DNA from: JBFMHP01 sp040752855
GTDB taxonomy: Bacteria > Pseudomonadota > Gammaproteobacteria > RBG-16-57-12
DNA: 64,000 nt
Assembly (NCBI GenBank): GCA_040752855.1
Contig: JBFMHP010000006.1
Location: 50,312 to 114,311, forward strand
Direction of reading: 5' to 3'
Positions 8,140 to 17,116 of this stretch are shown here, in pieces. A program made the position numbers and the translations under genes. Every line of letters begins with the position of its first letter. Within the stretch, counting starts at the first letter, position 1. The notes beneath the pieces are model-generated. The model searched no databases. It was not told the origin of the DNA and saw only the letters and a program-made list of their open reading frames with translations.

Positions 8140-10026
8140 TCAGACCACCTGGGCCAGATCCCCCTTCTCCTCCAGCCAGCTCTTGCGCTCAGAGGCGCGC
8201 TTCTTGGCGAGCAGCATGTCCATCAATTGATGGGTGTCGTCTCCGGCGTCGATGGAGAGCTGCACCAGACGGCGGGTGTCCGGTGACAAGGTCGTCTCGC
8301 GCAATTGCAGCGGGTTCATTTCTCCCAGGCCCTTGAAGCGCGTGACCGAGATCTTGCCTTTTTTCTTCTCGGCGGTGATGCGGTCGAGGATGCCTTGGCG
8401 CTCGGCGTCGTCCAGGGCGTAGTAGGTGTCCTTGGCTATATCGATGCGGTACAAGGGCGGCATGGCCATGAAGATATGCCCCGCCTCCACCAGAGGGCGG
8501 AAGTGGCGCAGGAACAAGGCGCAGAGCAGCGTGGCGATGTGGGCGCCGTCGGAGTCAGCGTCGGCGAGGATGCAGATCTTGCCGTAGCGCAGTCCCTTGA
8601 GGTCGTCCGAGCCGGGATCAACGCCGATGGCCACGGAGATGTCGTGCACTTCCTGTGAGCCCAGTACCTCGGCGGGATCGACCTCCCAGGTGTTTAGGAT
8701 CTTGCCGCGCAGCGGCATGATGGCCTGGAATTCCTTGTCGCGCGCCTGCTTGGCCGAGCCGCCGGCGGAATCGCCTTCTACTAAAAACAGTTCCGTGCGC
8801 GCGAGGTCGCTGGCGGTGCAATCGGCGAGTTTGCCGGGCAGCGCCGGCCCCTGTGTCACTTTCTTGCGGACCACCTTGCGCCCGGCACGCATGCGGCTCT
8901 GGGCGTTGGCGATCGCCATCTCCGCCAGCCGCTCGCCGAGTTCCGGGTGTTGATTGAGCCAGAGGCTGAAGGCGTCCTTGACCACGCCGGAGACGAACGC
9001 CGCCGTCTCGCGCGAGGACAGGCGCTCCTTGGTCTGGCCAGCGAACTGCGGCTCCTGCATCTTGACCGAGAGGATGTAGCTGACCTTGTCCCACACGTCC
9101 TCGGGGGCGAGCTTCACGCCGCGCGGCAGGAGATTGCGGAACTCGCAGAACTCACGCACCGCCTCGGTCAGCCCTGTACGCAGACCGTTGACGTGCGTGC
9201 CGCCCTGGGTGGTCGGGATCAGGTTGACGTAACTTTCGGTGACGAGTTCCCCGCCCTCGGGCAGCCAGGCCACGGCCCAGTCGGCCGCCTCGTGAGTGCC
9301 GGCGAAACTGCCCATGAACGGGCCATCGGCGGGCAGGATCTCGTAGTCCTTCAAGGCCTCGACCAGATACGCGCGCAGGCCGTCTTCGTAATACCATTCA
9401 TGCGACTCGCCGCCCTCCTCCGCGAAACTGATGCGCAGGCCCGGGCACAACACCGCCTTGGCGCGCAGCAGGTGCAGTAACCGGGGCACGGAGAACTTGG
9501 GCGAGTCGAAAAACTGCGGATCGGGCCAGAATCTCACCGTGGTGCCGGTGGTGCGCTTGCCCACCTCGCCGATCACCTTGAGGTCAGACACCTTATGTCC
9601 GCCGGCAAAGCCCATCTGGTATTCCTTGCCATCGCGACGCACGGTTACATCCAGGCGCATGGACAGGGCATTGACCACCGACACCCCTACCCCGTGCAAG
9701 CCGCCCGAGAACTGGTAATTCTTGTTGGAGAACTTGCCGCCGGCATGCAGCTTGGTCAGGATTACCTCCACCCCGGAAACCTTCTCCTCGGGATGGATGT
9801 CCACCGGCATGCCGCGGCCGTCGTCGCGCACCTCCAGCGAGCCGTCCTTATAAAGGCGCACCTCGATGGTCTTGGCGTGGCCCGCGACGGCCTCGTCCAC
9901 GCTGTTGTCGATGACCTCTTGGGCGAGGTGATTCGGCCGGTCGGTCTGGGTGTACATGCCCGGGCGCTTGCGCACCGGGTCCAGGCCGCTCAATACCTCG
10001 ATGGATGCTGCATCATAATTGCTCAT
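8140..10026 (-). CDS. parE: DNA topoisomerase IV subunit B
   Basis: ATPase subunit of topoisomerase IV, partner of ParC. GHKL ATP-binding motifs are present (VIDNSVDEAVAGH, DDGRGMPVDIHP, GGLHGVGVSVVNALS), followed by the TOPRIM domain with LVEGDSAGG and ADADSDGAHI. The ATG at 10026 gives MSNYDAASIEVL, the usual ParE N-terminus (628 residues). A longer TTG start at 10056 would add ten atypical residues. Divergent from xseB. Confidence 0.96.
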   Translation of the reverse strand: MSNYDAASIEVLSGLDPVRKRPGMYTQTDRPNHLAQEVIDNSVDEAVAGHAKTIEVRLYKDGSLEVRDDGRGMPVDIHPEEKVSGVEVILTKLHAGGKFSNKNYQFSGGLHGVGVSVVNALSMRLDVTVRRDGKEYQMGFAGGHKVSDLKVIGEVGKRTTGTTVRFWPDPQFFDSPKFSVPRLLHLLRAKAVLCPGLRISFAEEGGESHEWYYEDGLRAYLVEALKDYEILPADGPFMGSFAGTHEAADWAVAWLPEGGELVTESYVNLIPTTQGGTHVNGLRTGLTEAVREFCEFRNLLPRGVKLAPEDVWDKVSYILSVKMQEPQFAGQTKERLSSRETAAFVSGVVKDAFSLWLNQHPELGERLAEMAIANAQSRMRAGRKVVRKKVTQGPALPGKLADCTASDLARTELFLVEGDSAGGSAKQARDKEFQAIMPLRGKILNTWEVDPAEVLGSQEVHDISVAIGVDPGSDDLKGLRYGKICILADADSDGAHIATLLCALFLRHFRPLVEAGHIFMAMPPLYRIDIAKDTYYALDDAERQGILDRITAEKKKGKISVTRFKGLGEMNPLQLRETTLSPDTRRLVQLSIDAGDDTHQLMDMLLAKKRASERKSWLEEKGDLAQVV

Positions 10027-10162
10027 GACTTCTGCTATAACCTTTGTGTTTCTCAAGACTCAACAATGGGGCCAATCCTAGCAGCACTTTACGCCGGTGG
10101 CCACATTGACCCCTGCGGCGAGCTGCGGTAGGGTAGCGCATCTGTTAGAGGAGCCTCCCCTT

Positions 10163-10396
10163 TTGGCCAAAAAGAAGATCCCCGATTTCGAAGCCGCCCT
10201 CCAGGAGCTCGAGGAGATCGTCGAGAAGATGGAAGACGGCGAGATCAGCCTCGAAGACTCTCTCAAACACTTCGAGCGCGGCATCGCACTGACCCGCGCC
10301 TGCCAGCAGGCCCTGGCCGAGGCGGAACAAAAGGTTCAGATCCTCTTGGAGAAAAACGGCCAGGAGACCGTGGAAGACTTCGAGCCCGAAGACTAG
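10163..10396 (+). CDS. xseB: Exodeoxyribonuclease VII small subunit
   Basis: The 77-residue helical-hairpin subunit binds XseA to form exonuclease VII. The conserved core FEAALQELEEIVEKMEDGEI and the following LEDSLKHFERG match the family. Start is TTG at 10163 with AGAGGAG 9 bases upstream; a longer frame from 10097 encodes unrelated residues. First gene of the classical xseB-ispA-dxs isoprenoid operon. Confidence 0.95.
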   Translation: MAKKKIPDFEAALQELEEIVEKMEDGEISLEDSLKHFERGIALTRACQQALAEAEQKVQILLEKNGQETVEDFEPED

Positions 10397-10449
10397 ATTC
10401 TCTGAATCTATCCGAGCCCCCCAATCCGATTTATCAAGAGGCAGTTTCC

Positions 10450-11340
10450 TTGAATCTGGAAAACCATTTCGTAGAGTACGGCAAACGTGTAGAGCAGGCC
10501 CTCGATCGCTGGCTTCCTCCCGCCGCTACCCACCCCACCCGTCTGCACGAAGCGATGCGCTACGCCTGCTTCAACGGCGGCAAGCGCGTGCGCCCGCTGC
10601 TGGTCTACCTCACGGGGGACATGCTCGGCGTCGCCCCCGAACAACTCGACGGCCCGGCCTGCGCCATGGAGTTGATCCATACCTATTCCCTGGTCCACGA
10701 CGACCTGCCGGCGATGGATGATGACGATCTGCGCCGCGGCAAACCCACCGTGCACAAGGCCTATGACGAGGCCACTGGCATTTTGGTCGGCGATGCCCTC
10801 CAGGCCCACGCCTTCCATATCCTCAGCCACGACAATGCCATGATCGCGGATGCGGCGGTACGTGTTAGAATGATCGGCGTACTGGCGCAGGCCAGCGGCT
10901 CACGCGGCATGGTGGGCGGTCAGGCCATTGATCTGGCCTCGGTCGGCAAGGAACTCACGTTGGCCGAGCTTGAGGACATGCACATCCACAAGACCGGCGC
11001 CCTGATCCGCGCCAGCGTGACGCTCGGGGCCTTGAGCAAGCCGGGACTCGATCCCGCGCAGTTACACAAGCTCGATCACTACGCCAAGTGCATCGGCCTG
11101 ACCTTCCAGATCCAGGACGACATCCTGGATGTCGAAGGCGACACGGCCACGCTGGGCAAGCGGCAAGGCGCCGACATCGCCCGCAACAAGCCCACCTATC
11201 CCGCGATCGTGGGCTTGAGCGATGCGAAGCGCATGGCCAGGGAACTGCATGAGGCGGCCGTCGACAGTCTCGAAACCTTCGGAGACCGGGCCGATGCGCT
11301 GCGGCAGTTGTCGGAATACATCATCACCCGAAAACATTGA
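10450..11340 (+). CDS. ispA: Farnesyl diphosphate synthase (geranyltranstransferase)
   Basis: Condenses dimethylallyl/geranyl diphosphate with isopentenyl diphosphate. Both Asp-rich motifs are present: VHDDLPAMDDDDLRRG around residue 82 and QIQDDILDVEGD around 220. 296 residues, normal length. Start is TTG with AAGAGGCA upstream, as in neighbouring xseB. The stop TGA (11338-11340) lies just before dxs. Confidence 0.96.
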   Translation: MNLENHFVEYGKRVEQALDRWLPPAATHPTRLHEAMRYACFNGGKRVRPLLVYLTGDMLGVAPEQLDGPACAMELIHTYSLVHDDLPAMDDDDLRRGKPTVHKAYDEATGILVGDALQAHAFHILSHDNAMIADAAVRVRMIGVLAQASGSRGMVGGQAIDLASVGKELTLAELEDMHIHKTGALIRASVTLGALSKPGLDPAQLHKLDHYAKCIGLTFQIQDDILDVEGDTATLGKRQGADIARNKPTYPAIVGLSDAKRMARELHEAAVDSLETFGDRADALRQLSEYIITRKH

Positions 11341-11348
11341 AGACGCCG

Positions 11349-13259
11349 ATGACGGACACACACATCTTGAGCGATTTGGATACCAGCGCGATGGCGGATG
11401 CGAGCAATGAATTTTCCTTGTTGGACCAGATCGGCTCCCCGGAGCAGCTGCGCGCCCTGGCGCAGAATCAGCTGCCGCAGCTGCGCGATGAACTGCGCCG
11501 GTTTTTGATCAAGACCGTCTCACAGACCGGCGGGCACCTCTCCTCCGGCCTCGGCACCATCGAGCTGACCATCGCCCTGCACTACGTGTTCAACACCCCG
11601 GATGACCGCATCGTCTGGGACGTGGGCCACCAGAGTTATCCGCACAAGATCCTCACCGGCCGGCGCGGGCAGATGAGCACCCTGCGCAAGAAAGGCGGCT
11701 TGGCGGGGTTCCCCAAGCGCTGCGAGAGTCCGTATGACGCCTTCGGCGTCGGTCATTCCAGCACCTCGATCAGCGCCGCGCTCGGCATGGCGATCGCCGC
11801 TCAGCAGGACCATCTGGATCGCAAGGTGATCGCCGTCATCGGCGATGGCGCGATGACCGCCGGCATGGCCTTCGAGGCGCTCAACCACGCCGGGGATCTC
11901 GACGCCAATCTGCTCGTCATCCTCAATGACAACGAGATGTCGATCTCGCCCAATGTCGGCGGCCTGTCGAATTACTTCGCCAAGGTGCTCTCCGGGCGCC
12001 TGTACTCGACCATGCGCGAGGGCAGCAAGAAGATGCTCAAGGGCATGCCGAGCGTGTGGGAGCTGGCGCGCCGCGCCGAGGAGCACGTCAAGGGGATGGT
12101 CATCCCCGGCACGCTGTTCGAGGAGCTGGGCTTCAACTACATCGGCCCGATCGACGGGCACGATCTCGACACCCTGATCACCGCGCTGAACAATTTAAAA
12201 TCCTTGGACGGTCCGCAGTTCCTGCATATCGTCACCAAAAAGGGCAAAGGTTATGCCCCCGCGGAACAGGACCCCTGCGAATATCACGGTGTGACCCCCT
12301 TCAAAATCGAAACCGGGCAGAAGGTCAGCAAGGCGAGCGCCGGTCCGACCTATACCCAGATCTTCGGCCAATGGCTCTGTGACATGGCCGCCCACGACCC
12401 GCGCCTGGTCGCCATCACCCCGGCGATGTGCGAGGGTTCGGGCATGCAAGCCTTCGCCGAGCAATTCCCCGAGCGCTATTTCGATGTCGGCATCGCCGAG
12501 CAACATGCCGTCACCCTCGCCGCCGGTCTGGCATGCGAAGGCAAAAAACCGGTGGTCGCCATCTACTCGACCTTCCTGCAGCGCGCCTACGATCAGTTGA
12601 TCCACGACGTCGCTCTGCAAAACCTGCCGGTAACCTTCGCCATCGACCGCGCCGGCCTGGTCGGCCCCGACGGCCCCACCCACGCCGGCACCTTCGATCT
12701 CAGCTTCATGCGCTGCATCCCCAATCTGCTGATCATGGCCCCGGCCGATGAGAACGAATGTCGCGCCATGCTCACCACCGCCTTCCTGCACAACGGCCCG
12801 GCGGCGGTGCGTTATCCGCGCGGCGGCGGCATCGGCGTGAGCGTCGATCCGGCCCTCGCGCCGCTCCCGGTCGGCAAAGCGGAGATCCGCCGCCAAGGCG
12901 GCGGCCGCGTGGCGATCCTGAACTTTGGCGCCCTGCTGGCCCCCGCGCTGGCGGCCGCCGAACGCCTGGATGCCACCGTGGTCAACATGCGCTTCATCAA
13001 ACCGCTGGATATCGAGCGCGTATTGCAGCTTGCGCACACGCATCAGGTGCTCGTCACCCTCGAGGACAACGCCATCGAAGGCGGCGCGGGCAGCGCGGTC
13101 AACGAGTTGCTCGCCGCCCAGGTGAACCGTCCAAAGATTATCAATCTCGGCCTGCCGGACCGCTTCGTCGATCAAGGCAGTCGCGATGAACTGCTCGCCG
13201 AGTGCGGGCTGGATGCCGCCGGGATAGTGGCCTCGATTACCCCACACCTGAATCCGTAG
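11349..13259 (+). CDS. dxs: 1-Deoxy-D-xylulose-5-phosphate synthase
   Basis: Thiamine-diphosphate enzyme that commits pyruvate and glyceraldehyde-3-phosphate to the MEP isoprenoid pathway. The ThDP motif GDGAMTAGMAFEALNHAG, the catalytic/pocket segments HQSYPHKI, GHSSTSIS and EQHAVTLAAG, and the C-terminal transketolase domain are intact. The ATG at 11349 follows ispA by 8 bases. An overlapping TTG at 11337 would add four residues and ATG 11391 would shorten the variable N-terminus, so the start is uncertain. Confidence 0.95.
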   Translation: MTDTHILSDLDTSAMADASNEFSLLDQIGSPEQLRALAQNQLPQLRDELRRFLIKTVSQTGGHLSSGLGTIELTIALHYVFNTPDDRIVWDVGHQSYPHKILTGRRGQMSTLRKKGGLAGFPKRCESPYDAFGVGHSSTSISAALGMAIAAQQDHLDRKVIAVIGDGAMTAGMAFEALNHAGDLDANLLVILNDNEMSISPNVGGLSNYFAKVLSGRLYSTMREGSKKMLKGMPSVWELARRAEEHVKGMVIPGTLFEELGFNYIGPIDGHDLDTLITALNNLKSLDGPQFLHIVTKKGKGYAPAEQDPCEYHGVTPFKIETGQKVSKASAGPTYTQIFGQWLCDMAAHDPRLVAITPAMCEGSGMQAFAEQFPERYFDVGIAEQHAVTLAAGLACEGKKPVVAIYSTFLQRAYDQLIHDVALQNLPVTFAIDRAGLVGPDGPTHAGTFDLSFMRCIPNLLIMAPADENECRAMLTTAFLHNGPAAVRYPRGGGIGVSVDPALAPLPVGKAEIRRQGGGRVAILNFGALLAPALAAAERLDATVVNMRFIKPLDIERVLQLAHTHQVLVTLEDNAIEGGAGSAVNELLAAQVNRPKIINLGLPDRFVDQGSRDELLAECGLDAAGIVASITPHLNP

Positions 13260-13390
13260 GAGGGAGCGCGGCGTACTGCGCCCATCCCACCTCCCCATCG
13301 GGAATAAGGACGGGTACAATACGCTTCCTTTTTTCTTTCCGAGCGATTATCTGATAAAATTGCTCAGATATTGATGGTGATTGGTCGTCT

Positions 13391-13774
13391 ATGGCTGCTG
13401 TATATACCCTGAAAGTGCTCACCGACTTCGCGTCGGCCCATTCCCTGCGCGAATATCCCGGCGACTGCGCCCGGCTCCACGGGCATAACTGGAAGGTTGA
13501 GGTGGAAGTGCGCGCGCATACCTTGGACGCGATCGGCATCTCCATCGATTTCAAGACGGTCAAGGGCGTGGCCCGGCGCATCTGCGGTGAGCTCGATCAT
13601 CGTTATCTCAACGAAATCCCGCCATTCGATCGGATCAATCCCACCGCCGAGAACCTGGCCGCCTACATCTATCAACGCGTCGGCGAGGCGATCAACAACG
13701 AGCGCGTGCAGGTCCACGCCGTCACGCTGTGGGAGACCGATACCTCCAGCGTGCGCTATACCGAGGAACCGTAA
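13391..13774 (+). CDS. queD: 6-Carboxy-5,6,7,8-tetrahydropterin synthase
   Basis: Second enzyme of preQ0/queuosine synthesis, converting dihydroneopterin triphosphate to carboxytetrahydropterin. 127 residues. Zinc His17, His30 and His32 and catalytic Cys26 are visible in SAHSL and CARLHGH, and the C-terminal LWETDTSSVRY is the usual pterin-binding Glu segment. TAATG overlap with folE2 implies translational coupling with the enzyme that makes its substrate. Confidence 0.95.
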   Translation: MAAVYTLKVLTDFASAHSLREYPGDCARLHGHNWKVEVEVRAHTLDAIGISIDFKTVKGVARRICGELDHRYLNEIPPFDRINPTAENLAAYIYQRVGEAINNERVQVHAVTLWETDTSSVRYTEEP

Positions 13775-14577
13775 TGAGCGAGAGCGTCTCCAGCGTCATC
13801 GATGATGTGCAAAGCGCCAAAGACACGCGCCGCATCACCATCAACAAGGTAGGCATCAAGGACATCCGCCATCCCGTTCGCGTGCGCGACCGCAGCCAGG
13901 GCGAGCAACACACGGTGGCCAACTTCAATATGTATGTGACCTTGCCGCACAACTTCAAGGGCACGCACATGTCACGCTTCGTCGAGATCCTGAACAATCA
14001 CGAACGCGAGATCAGCGTGGAGTCCTTCGATGAGATGCTGCGCGAAATGGTCGAACGGCTCGACGCGGAGACCGGCCACATCGAGATGAGCTTCCCGTAT
14101 TTCGTCAACAAGACCGCGCCGGTCTCCGGCGTGCAAAGTCTGATGGACTACGACGTCACGCTGCGGGGTGAGATCAGTCAGGGTGTGGCGACCACGCTCA
14201 TCAAGGTCGTCATCCCGGTGACCAGCCTGTGCCCGTGCTCGAAGAAGATCTCCGACTACGGCGCGCACAACCAGCGCTCGCATGTCACGGTCACGGTGCG
14301 CACCAAAGAATTCGTCTGGATCGAGGAATTGATCGAGATGGTGGAAAAACAGGCCTCATGCGAGCTCTACGGGCTGTTGAAACGCCCGGACGAGAAATTC
14401 GTCACCGAGCGCGCCTACGACAACCCGAAGTTCGTCGAAGACATGGTGCGCGATGTGGCGGCGCAATTGAACGCCGATGAGCGCATCACGGCGTATATCG
14501 CCGAATCGGAAAATTTCGAATCCATCCACAACCACTCGGCCTATGCCATGGTCGAGCGCGACAAGGCCGTCTCTTAG
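13774..14577 (+). CDS. folE2: GTP cyclohydrolase FolE2 (type IB)
   Basis: Converts GTP to dihydroneopterin triphosphate, the first step of folate and queuosine synthesis, using a metal flexibility different from FolE1. 267 residues. The conserved SLCPCSKKISDYGAHNQRS segment contains the metal/catalytic Cys. Start at 13774 overlaps the queD stop. The 3' end overlaps the convergent retropepsin-like gene by 4 bases. Confidence 0.95.
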   Translation: MSESVSSVIDDVQSAKDTRRITINKVGIKDIRHPVRVRDRSQGEQHTVANFNMYVTLPHNFKGTHMSRFVEILNNHEREISVESFDEMLREMVERLDAETGHIEMSFPYFVNKTAPVSGVQSLMDYDVTLRGEISQGVATTLIKVVIPVTSLCPCSKKISDYGAHNQRSHVTVTVRTKEFVWIEELIEMVEKQASCELYGLLKRPDEKFVTERAYDNPKFVEDMVRDVAAQLNADERITAYIAESENFESIHNHSAYAMVERDKAVS

Positions 14578-15224
14578 AACTTCTTTTTCAACCGCAACTC
14601 GGCGCCCTCGCGCTGCATGTCCAATCGCCCGAGAAACGACATGCCCAGCAAGGCCTGCGGGGGAAACGAGGCGTTCTGATGCACCACTGCGTCGACATTG
14701 TGTAATTGGATAGCGCCTACGCGCACCGTGCTCAGGCTCACCATGTAGCCGGTCTCGATCGCCGAAGCGGTGGACAGTGATATGGGTCGGCCCTTGAGAT
14801 AATCAATACCCAGGCGCCGTGCATCGGAACGATTCATCGAGATGAGGGTCGCCCCGGTATCGACGATGAATTTCATCGGCATGCCATTGATCGCGCCCTC
14901 GGTGGTATACATGCCGCGCGCATCCGGCCAGAGGCGCACATCTTCGGATTTGCGCTCGGCATAGTCCGACGTAATGCTGAGCGCGGCGCCCATCTGCTGC
15001 ACCGAACGCCGCCCGTTGACCTCGATCTCGATGGCATCGCCGCCGGCGGAAATCAGCTTCACCCCTTCCGGGCTGGTTTGCCCGACCGACAGCATGCGCT
15101 TGTTCCCGTCGATCTGGAGCAGCGCCTTGTCCGTGAACACGCCTTGGATGACGATATCCGCCGCCGGGGCGATCCGCCCTGCCGTCATCAGCACGCCGAG
15201 CAACAACCACGTCCTTATACGCAT
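14574..15224 (-). CDS. Periplasmic retropepsin-like aspartic protease (TIGR02281-type)
   Basis: 216 residues with signal peptide MRIRTWLLLGVLMTAGRIAPA. The C-terminal half carries the single-lobe aspartic protease motif FIVDTGATLISMN, with the hydrophobic LLGMSFLG flap-side motif later, as in clan AA proteases that act as dimers. The natural substrate is unknown. Convergent overlap with folE2. Confidence 0.85.
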   Translation of the reverse strand: MRIRTWLLLGVLMTAGRIAPAADIVIQGVFTDKALLQIDGNKRMLSVGQTSPEGVKLISAGGDAIEIEVNGRRSVQQMGAALSITSDYAERKSEDVRLWPDARGMYTTEGAINGMPMKFIVDTGATLISMNRSDARRLGIDYLKGRPISLSTASAIETGYMVSLSTVRVGAIQLHNVDAVVHQNASFPPQALLGMSFLGRLDMQREGAELRLKKKF

Positions 15225-15239
15225 CGGGCTGTCACACTC

Positions 15240-16106
15240 CTATTGCTCGGCGACCAGCATCAGGTAGGCCGGCTCCGACTTGTCGTGGGAATTGTCCTGA
15301 CCGGTGCTGAAATTAACCGTCCACATGCGTTGCGGATTGAATTGAAACTCCGTCGCCGACCAGTAATAGCCGCGCCGGACATTGGAAAAATAGCGGACAT
15401 CGACCTTGGGGTAAGGGTCCGCGAGCGTGGCATTGACCACACCAACCAGCTCATGGCGCTTGGGGAGGCGCCATTTCTTGATCCCGCACAGCGCGGCCTT
15501 GTTCAGCAGCTGAACATAGCCATCCACCCCGCAGGCCTTCTGACCACATTCGCCCGCGGTGCCGGTGACCGAATAGGTAAAGTCGCGATTGCGCTCCCCC
15601 GCGGTTGTTTTCGACTCCCAGACCAGACCTGTCTTGGTATCACGCACGCAGGCCCAGTCCTTCGCCGCGAGTGGTAGCACCCGGCCGCGATCATCCAGTT
15701 TTACGAGCCGGCCGGTGTCCGCCGGCAAGGCGGTCGCCAACGCGGCCAGTTGCTTTGGCGTGATGTCGGGCGTGGGCTCGCCGACCTTGGCGGGGACGCC
15801 GCTCGCAGCCCTGCCCGGGACGGACGCGACCGGTGCGTGGCGCGGAATCGGCGCAGGCAGCGTGGCCGGATCACGGGTGACTTCCACAACCGTCAACGCG
15901 GTCGGCTGCTTGAACTTGAGTTCCAGCAGGGACTCCTCGTTGGGGTCCTTCGCGGGAGGGGGAGGAGGATTCGGCGTCACCGCCGGCGCGGAGACGACCG
16001 GCAACGGCGTTGCCTGTGCGGGGACGGGTACATCGACCTTGGCGCTCTCACGCGGCGCGCTGCACGCGCTCAACACCAGCGCCAGAATCGCAACCTTCCT
16101 CCGCAT
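15240..16106 (-). CDS. Lipoprotein with C-terminal DUF1566 (Lcl-C) domain
   Basis: Start at 16106 gives MRRKVAILALVLSAC with a lipobox (LSAC), preferred over 16139, which would add an extra hydrophobic stretch. A Pro/Ala-rich linker (to about residue 80) precedes the DUF1566 domain, recognisable by DTKTGLVWE, WRLPKRHEL, YYWSATE and VNFSTG. Such domains resemble formylglycine-enzyme/C-type lectin folds and are often surface exposed. Actual role unknown. 15 bases separate it from the retropepsin gene downstream, so they may be cotranscribed. Confidence 0.8.
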   Translation of the reverse strand: MRRKVAILALVLSACSAPRESAKVDVPVPAQATPLPVVSAPAVTPNPPPPPAKDPNEESLLELKFKQPTALTVVEVTRDPATLPAPIPRHAPVASVPGRAASGVPAKVGEPTPDITPKQLAALATALPADTGRLVKLDDRGRVLPLAAKDWACVRDTKTGLVWESKTTAGERNRDFTYSVTGTAGECGQKACGVDGYVQLLNKAALCGIKKWRLPKRHELVGVVNATLADPYPKVDVRYFSNVRRGYYWSATEFQFNPQRMWTVNFSTGQDNSHDKSEPAYLMLVAEQ

Positions 16107-16126
16107 GATCACCGCCCACCGATAAA

Positions 16127-16153
16127 ATAAGGGAAGCATGCCGCTTCCCTTAT
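16127..16153 (-). terminator. Terminator downstream of ssb
   Basis: 11-bp stem ATAAGGGAAGC / GCTTCCCTTAT with 5-base loop. On the minus strand it is followed by TTATTTTAT, so it fits termination of ssb. Confidence 0.75.
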
Positions 16154-16184
16154 GTTGGTACAGGCCAGCCGCGTCGAGCGCATC

Positions 16185-16655
16185 TTAGAACGGGATATCG
16201 TCATCGAAATCGTCAAAACCGCCGCGCCCGCCGGATTCATTCGCGGTGGCGGGCGTCGACGGCCGGGCGCCCTGCGCCGGGGCCGAGGAACCCGACTCAT
16301 ACCCGCCGCCACCGCCGCGGGCCGAACCGAGCATCTGCATTTCGCTGGCGACGATCTTGGTGGTGTAGCGATCCTTGCCTTCCTTGTCCTGCCACTTTTC
16401 CGTGCGCAGTGAACCTTCAATATAGACTTGCGAGCCTTTCTTGAGATACTCGCCGGCGATCTCGGCCAGCTTGTTGTAAAAAACCACATTGTGCCATTCG
16501 GTGCGCTCCTGCTTCTCGCCGGATTGCTTGTCCTTCCATTGCTCGCTGGTGGCGATGGTCACGCTGGTCACCGCCCCGCCGCTTGGCATATACCGCACTT
16601 CGGGGTCTTTGCCCAGGTTGCCCACCAGGATGACTTTGTTGACGCCTTTTGCCAT
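16185..16655 (-). CDS. ssb: Single-stranded DNA-binding protein
   Basis: 156 residues: OB fold (1-110) with MAKGVNKVILVGNLGKDPEV, a Gly-rich linker, and the acidic tip FDDFDDDIPF that recruits DNA-repair partners. Start at 16655 has GGGAGG 6-7 bases upstream; upstream in-frame ATGs encode unrelated residues. uvrA lies 3.4 kb away, keeping the loose uvrA/ssb neighbourhood of gammaproteobacteria. Confidence 0.96.
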   Translation of the reverse strand: MAKGVNKVILVGNLGKDPEVRYMPSGGAVTSVTIATSEQWKDKQSGEKQERTEWHNVVFYNKLAEIAGEYLKKGSQVYIEGSLRTEKWQDKEGKDRYTTKIVASEMQMLGSARGGGGGYESGSSAPAQGARPSTPATANESGGRGGFDDFDDDIPF

Positions 16656-16980
16656 TGATTTCCTCCCGCGCCGGCATCGTTCCATGCCATACAGCGCCTT
16701 AACAAAACAAAAAAGACAGGCGAGCGCTGAATACGACCCAGCACCCGCCAGCATTCCCGCTATCCTACCCTATTCAAATTTCACGGCCAACGACAACGTG
16801 ACCGCCGGGATGCCGCGCCGGTCCGACGCGACGATGGAACCTTCCGAACCCCGCCGACGTTATTACTTTGACTTGTGAACTAGATCACACAATCCAATTA
16901 CTATATACTAACTGCGGTTTTGATGAGGCTCATCGCCGTTCAGCCAATCCCGCAACGTCGAAATGAAAGGAATATCAACG
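16656..16980. other. Intergenic region ssb / membrane microprotein
   Basis: Divergent 325-base spacer. The left part carries the ssb start region; the right part holds a CRP-type site and a -10-like TATACT (16904-16909) upstream of the microprotein gene. No other gene is seen. Confidence 0.5.
16874..16889. promoter_or_regulatory. CRP/Vfr-type operator, perfect palindrome
   Basis: TGTGAACTAGATCACA matches the consensus TGTGA-N6-TCACA at all ten conserved positions. It lies 92 bases before the microprotein ATG; a -10-like TATACT starts 14 bases downstream. Placement relative to that -10 is closer than a classical class II site, so activation or repression cannot be decided. Confidence 0.6.
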
Positions 16981-17082
16981 ATGAACAAGCTTACCGTCGG
17001 CACCATGGCCTGGATTGCATTCGGACTCCTGATACTCGGGATGCTGATCGTCCAAAGCTATCTGGAAATGCTTGCAAACTGA
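16981..17082 (+). CDS. 33-residue single-pass membrane microprotein
   Basis: Short gene: MNKLTVGTM, then a continuous hydrophobic helix (about residues 9-26, AWIAFGLLILGMLIVQ), then SYLEMLAN. AAAGGAA sits 9 bases before the ATG. No family recognised; length and topology recall regulatory or complex-stabilising microproteins such as CydX or KdpF, but no sequence match is claimed. The upstream perfect CRP-type site supports it being a real, regulated gene. Confidence 0.6.
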   Translation: MNKLTVGTMAWIAFGLLILGMLIVQSYLEMLAN

Positions 17083-17116
17083 AAACAGCGCCGCGGCGCC
17101 AGGGCGTTAGCCTCTA

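Noticed and set aside
13260..13390. preQ1 riboswitch upstream of queD
   Set aside because: The spacer has only an ATCTGA/TCAGAT hairpin and no C-rich loop or A-rich tail expected for preQ1-I; the gene makes a precursor and lies behind dxs.
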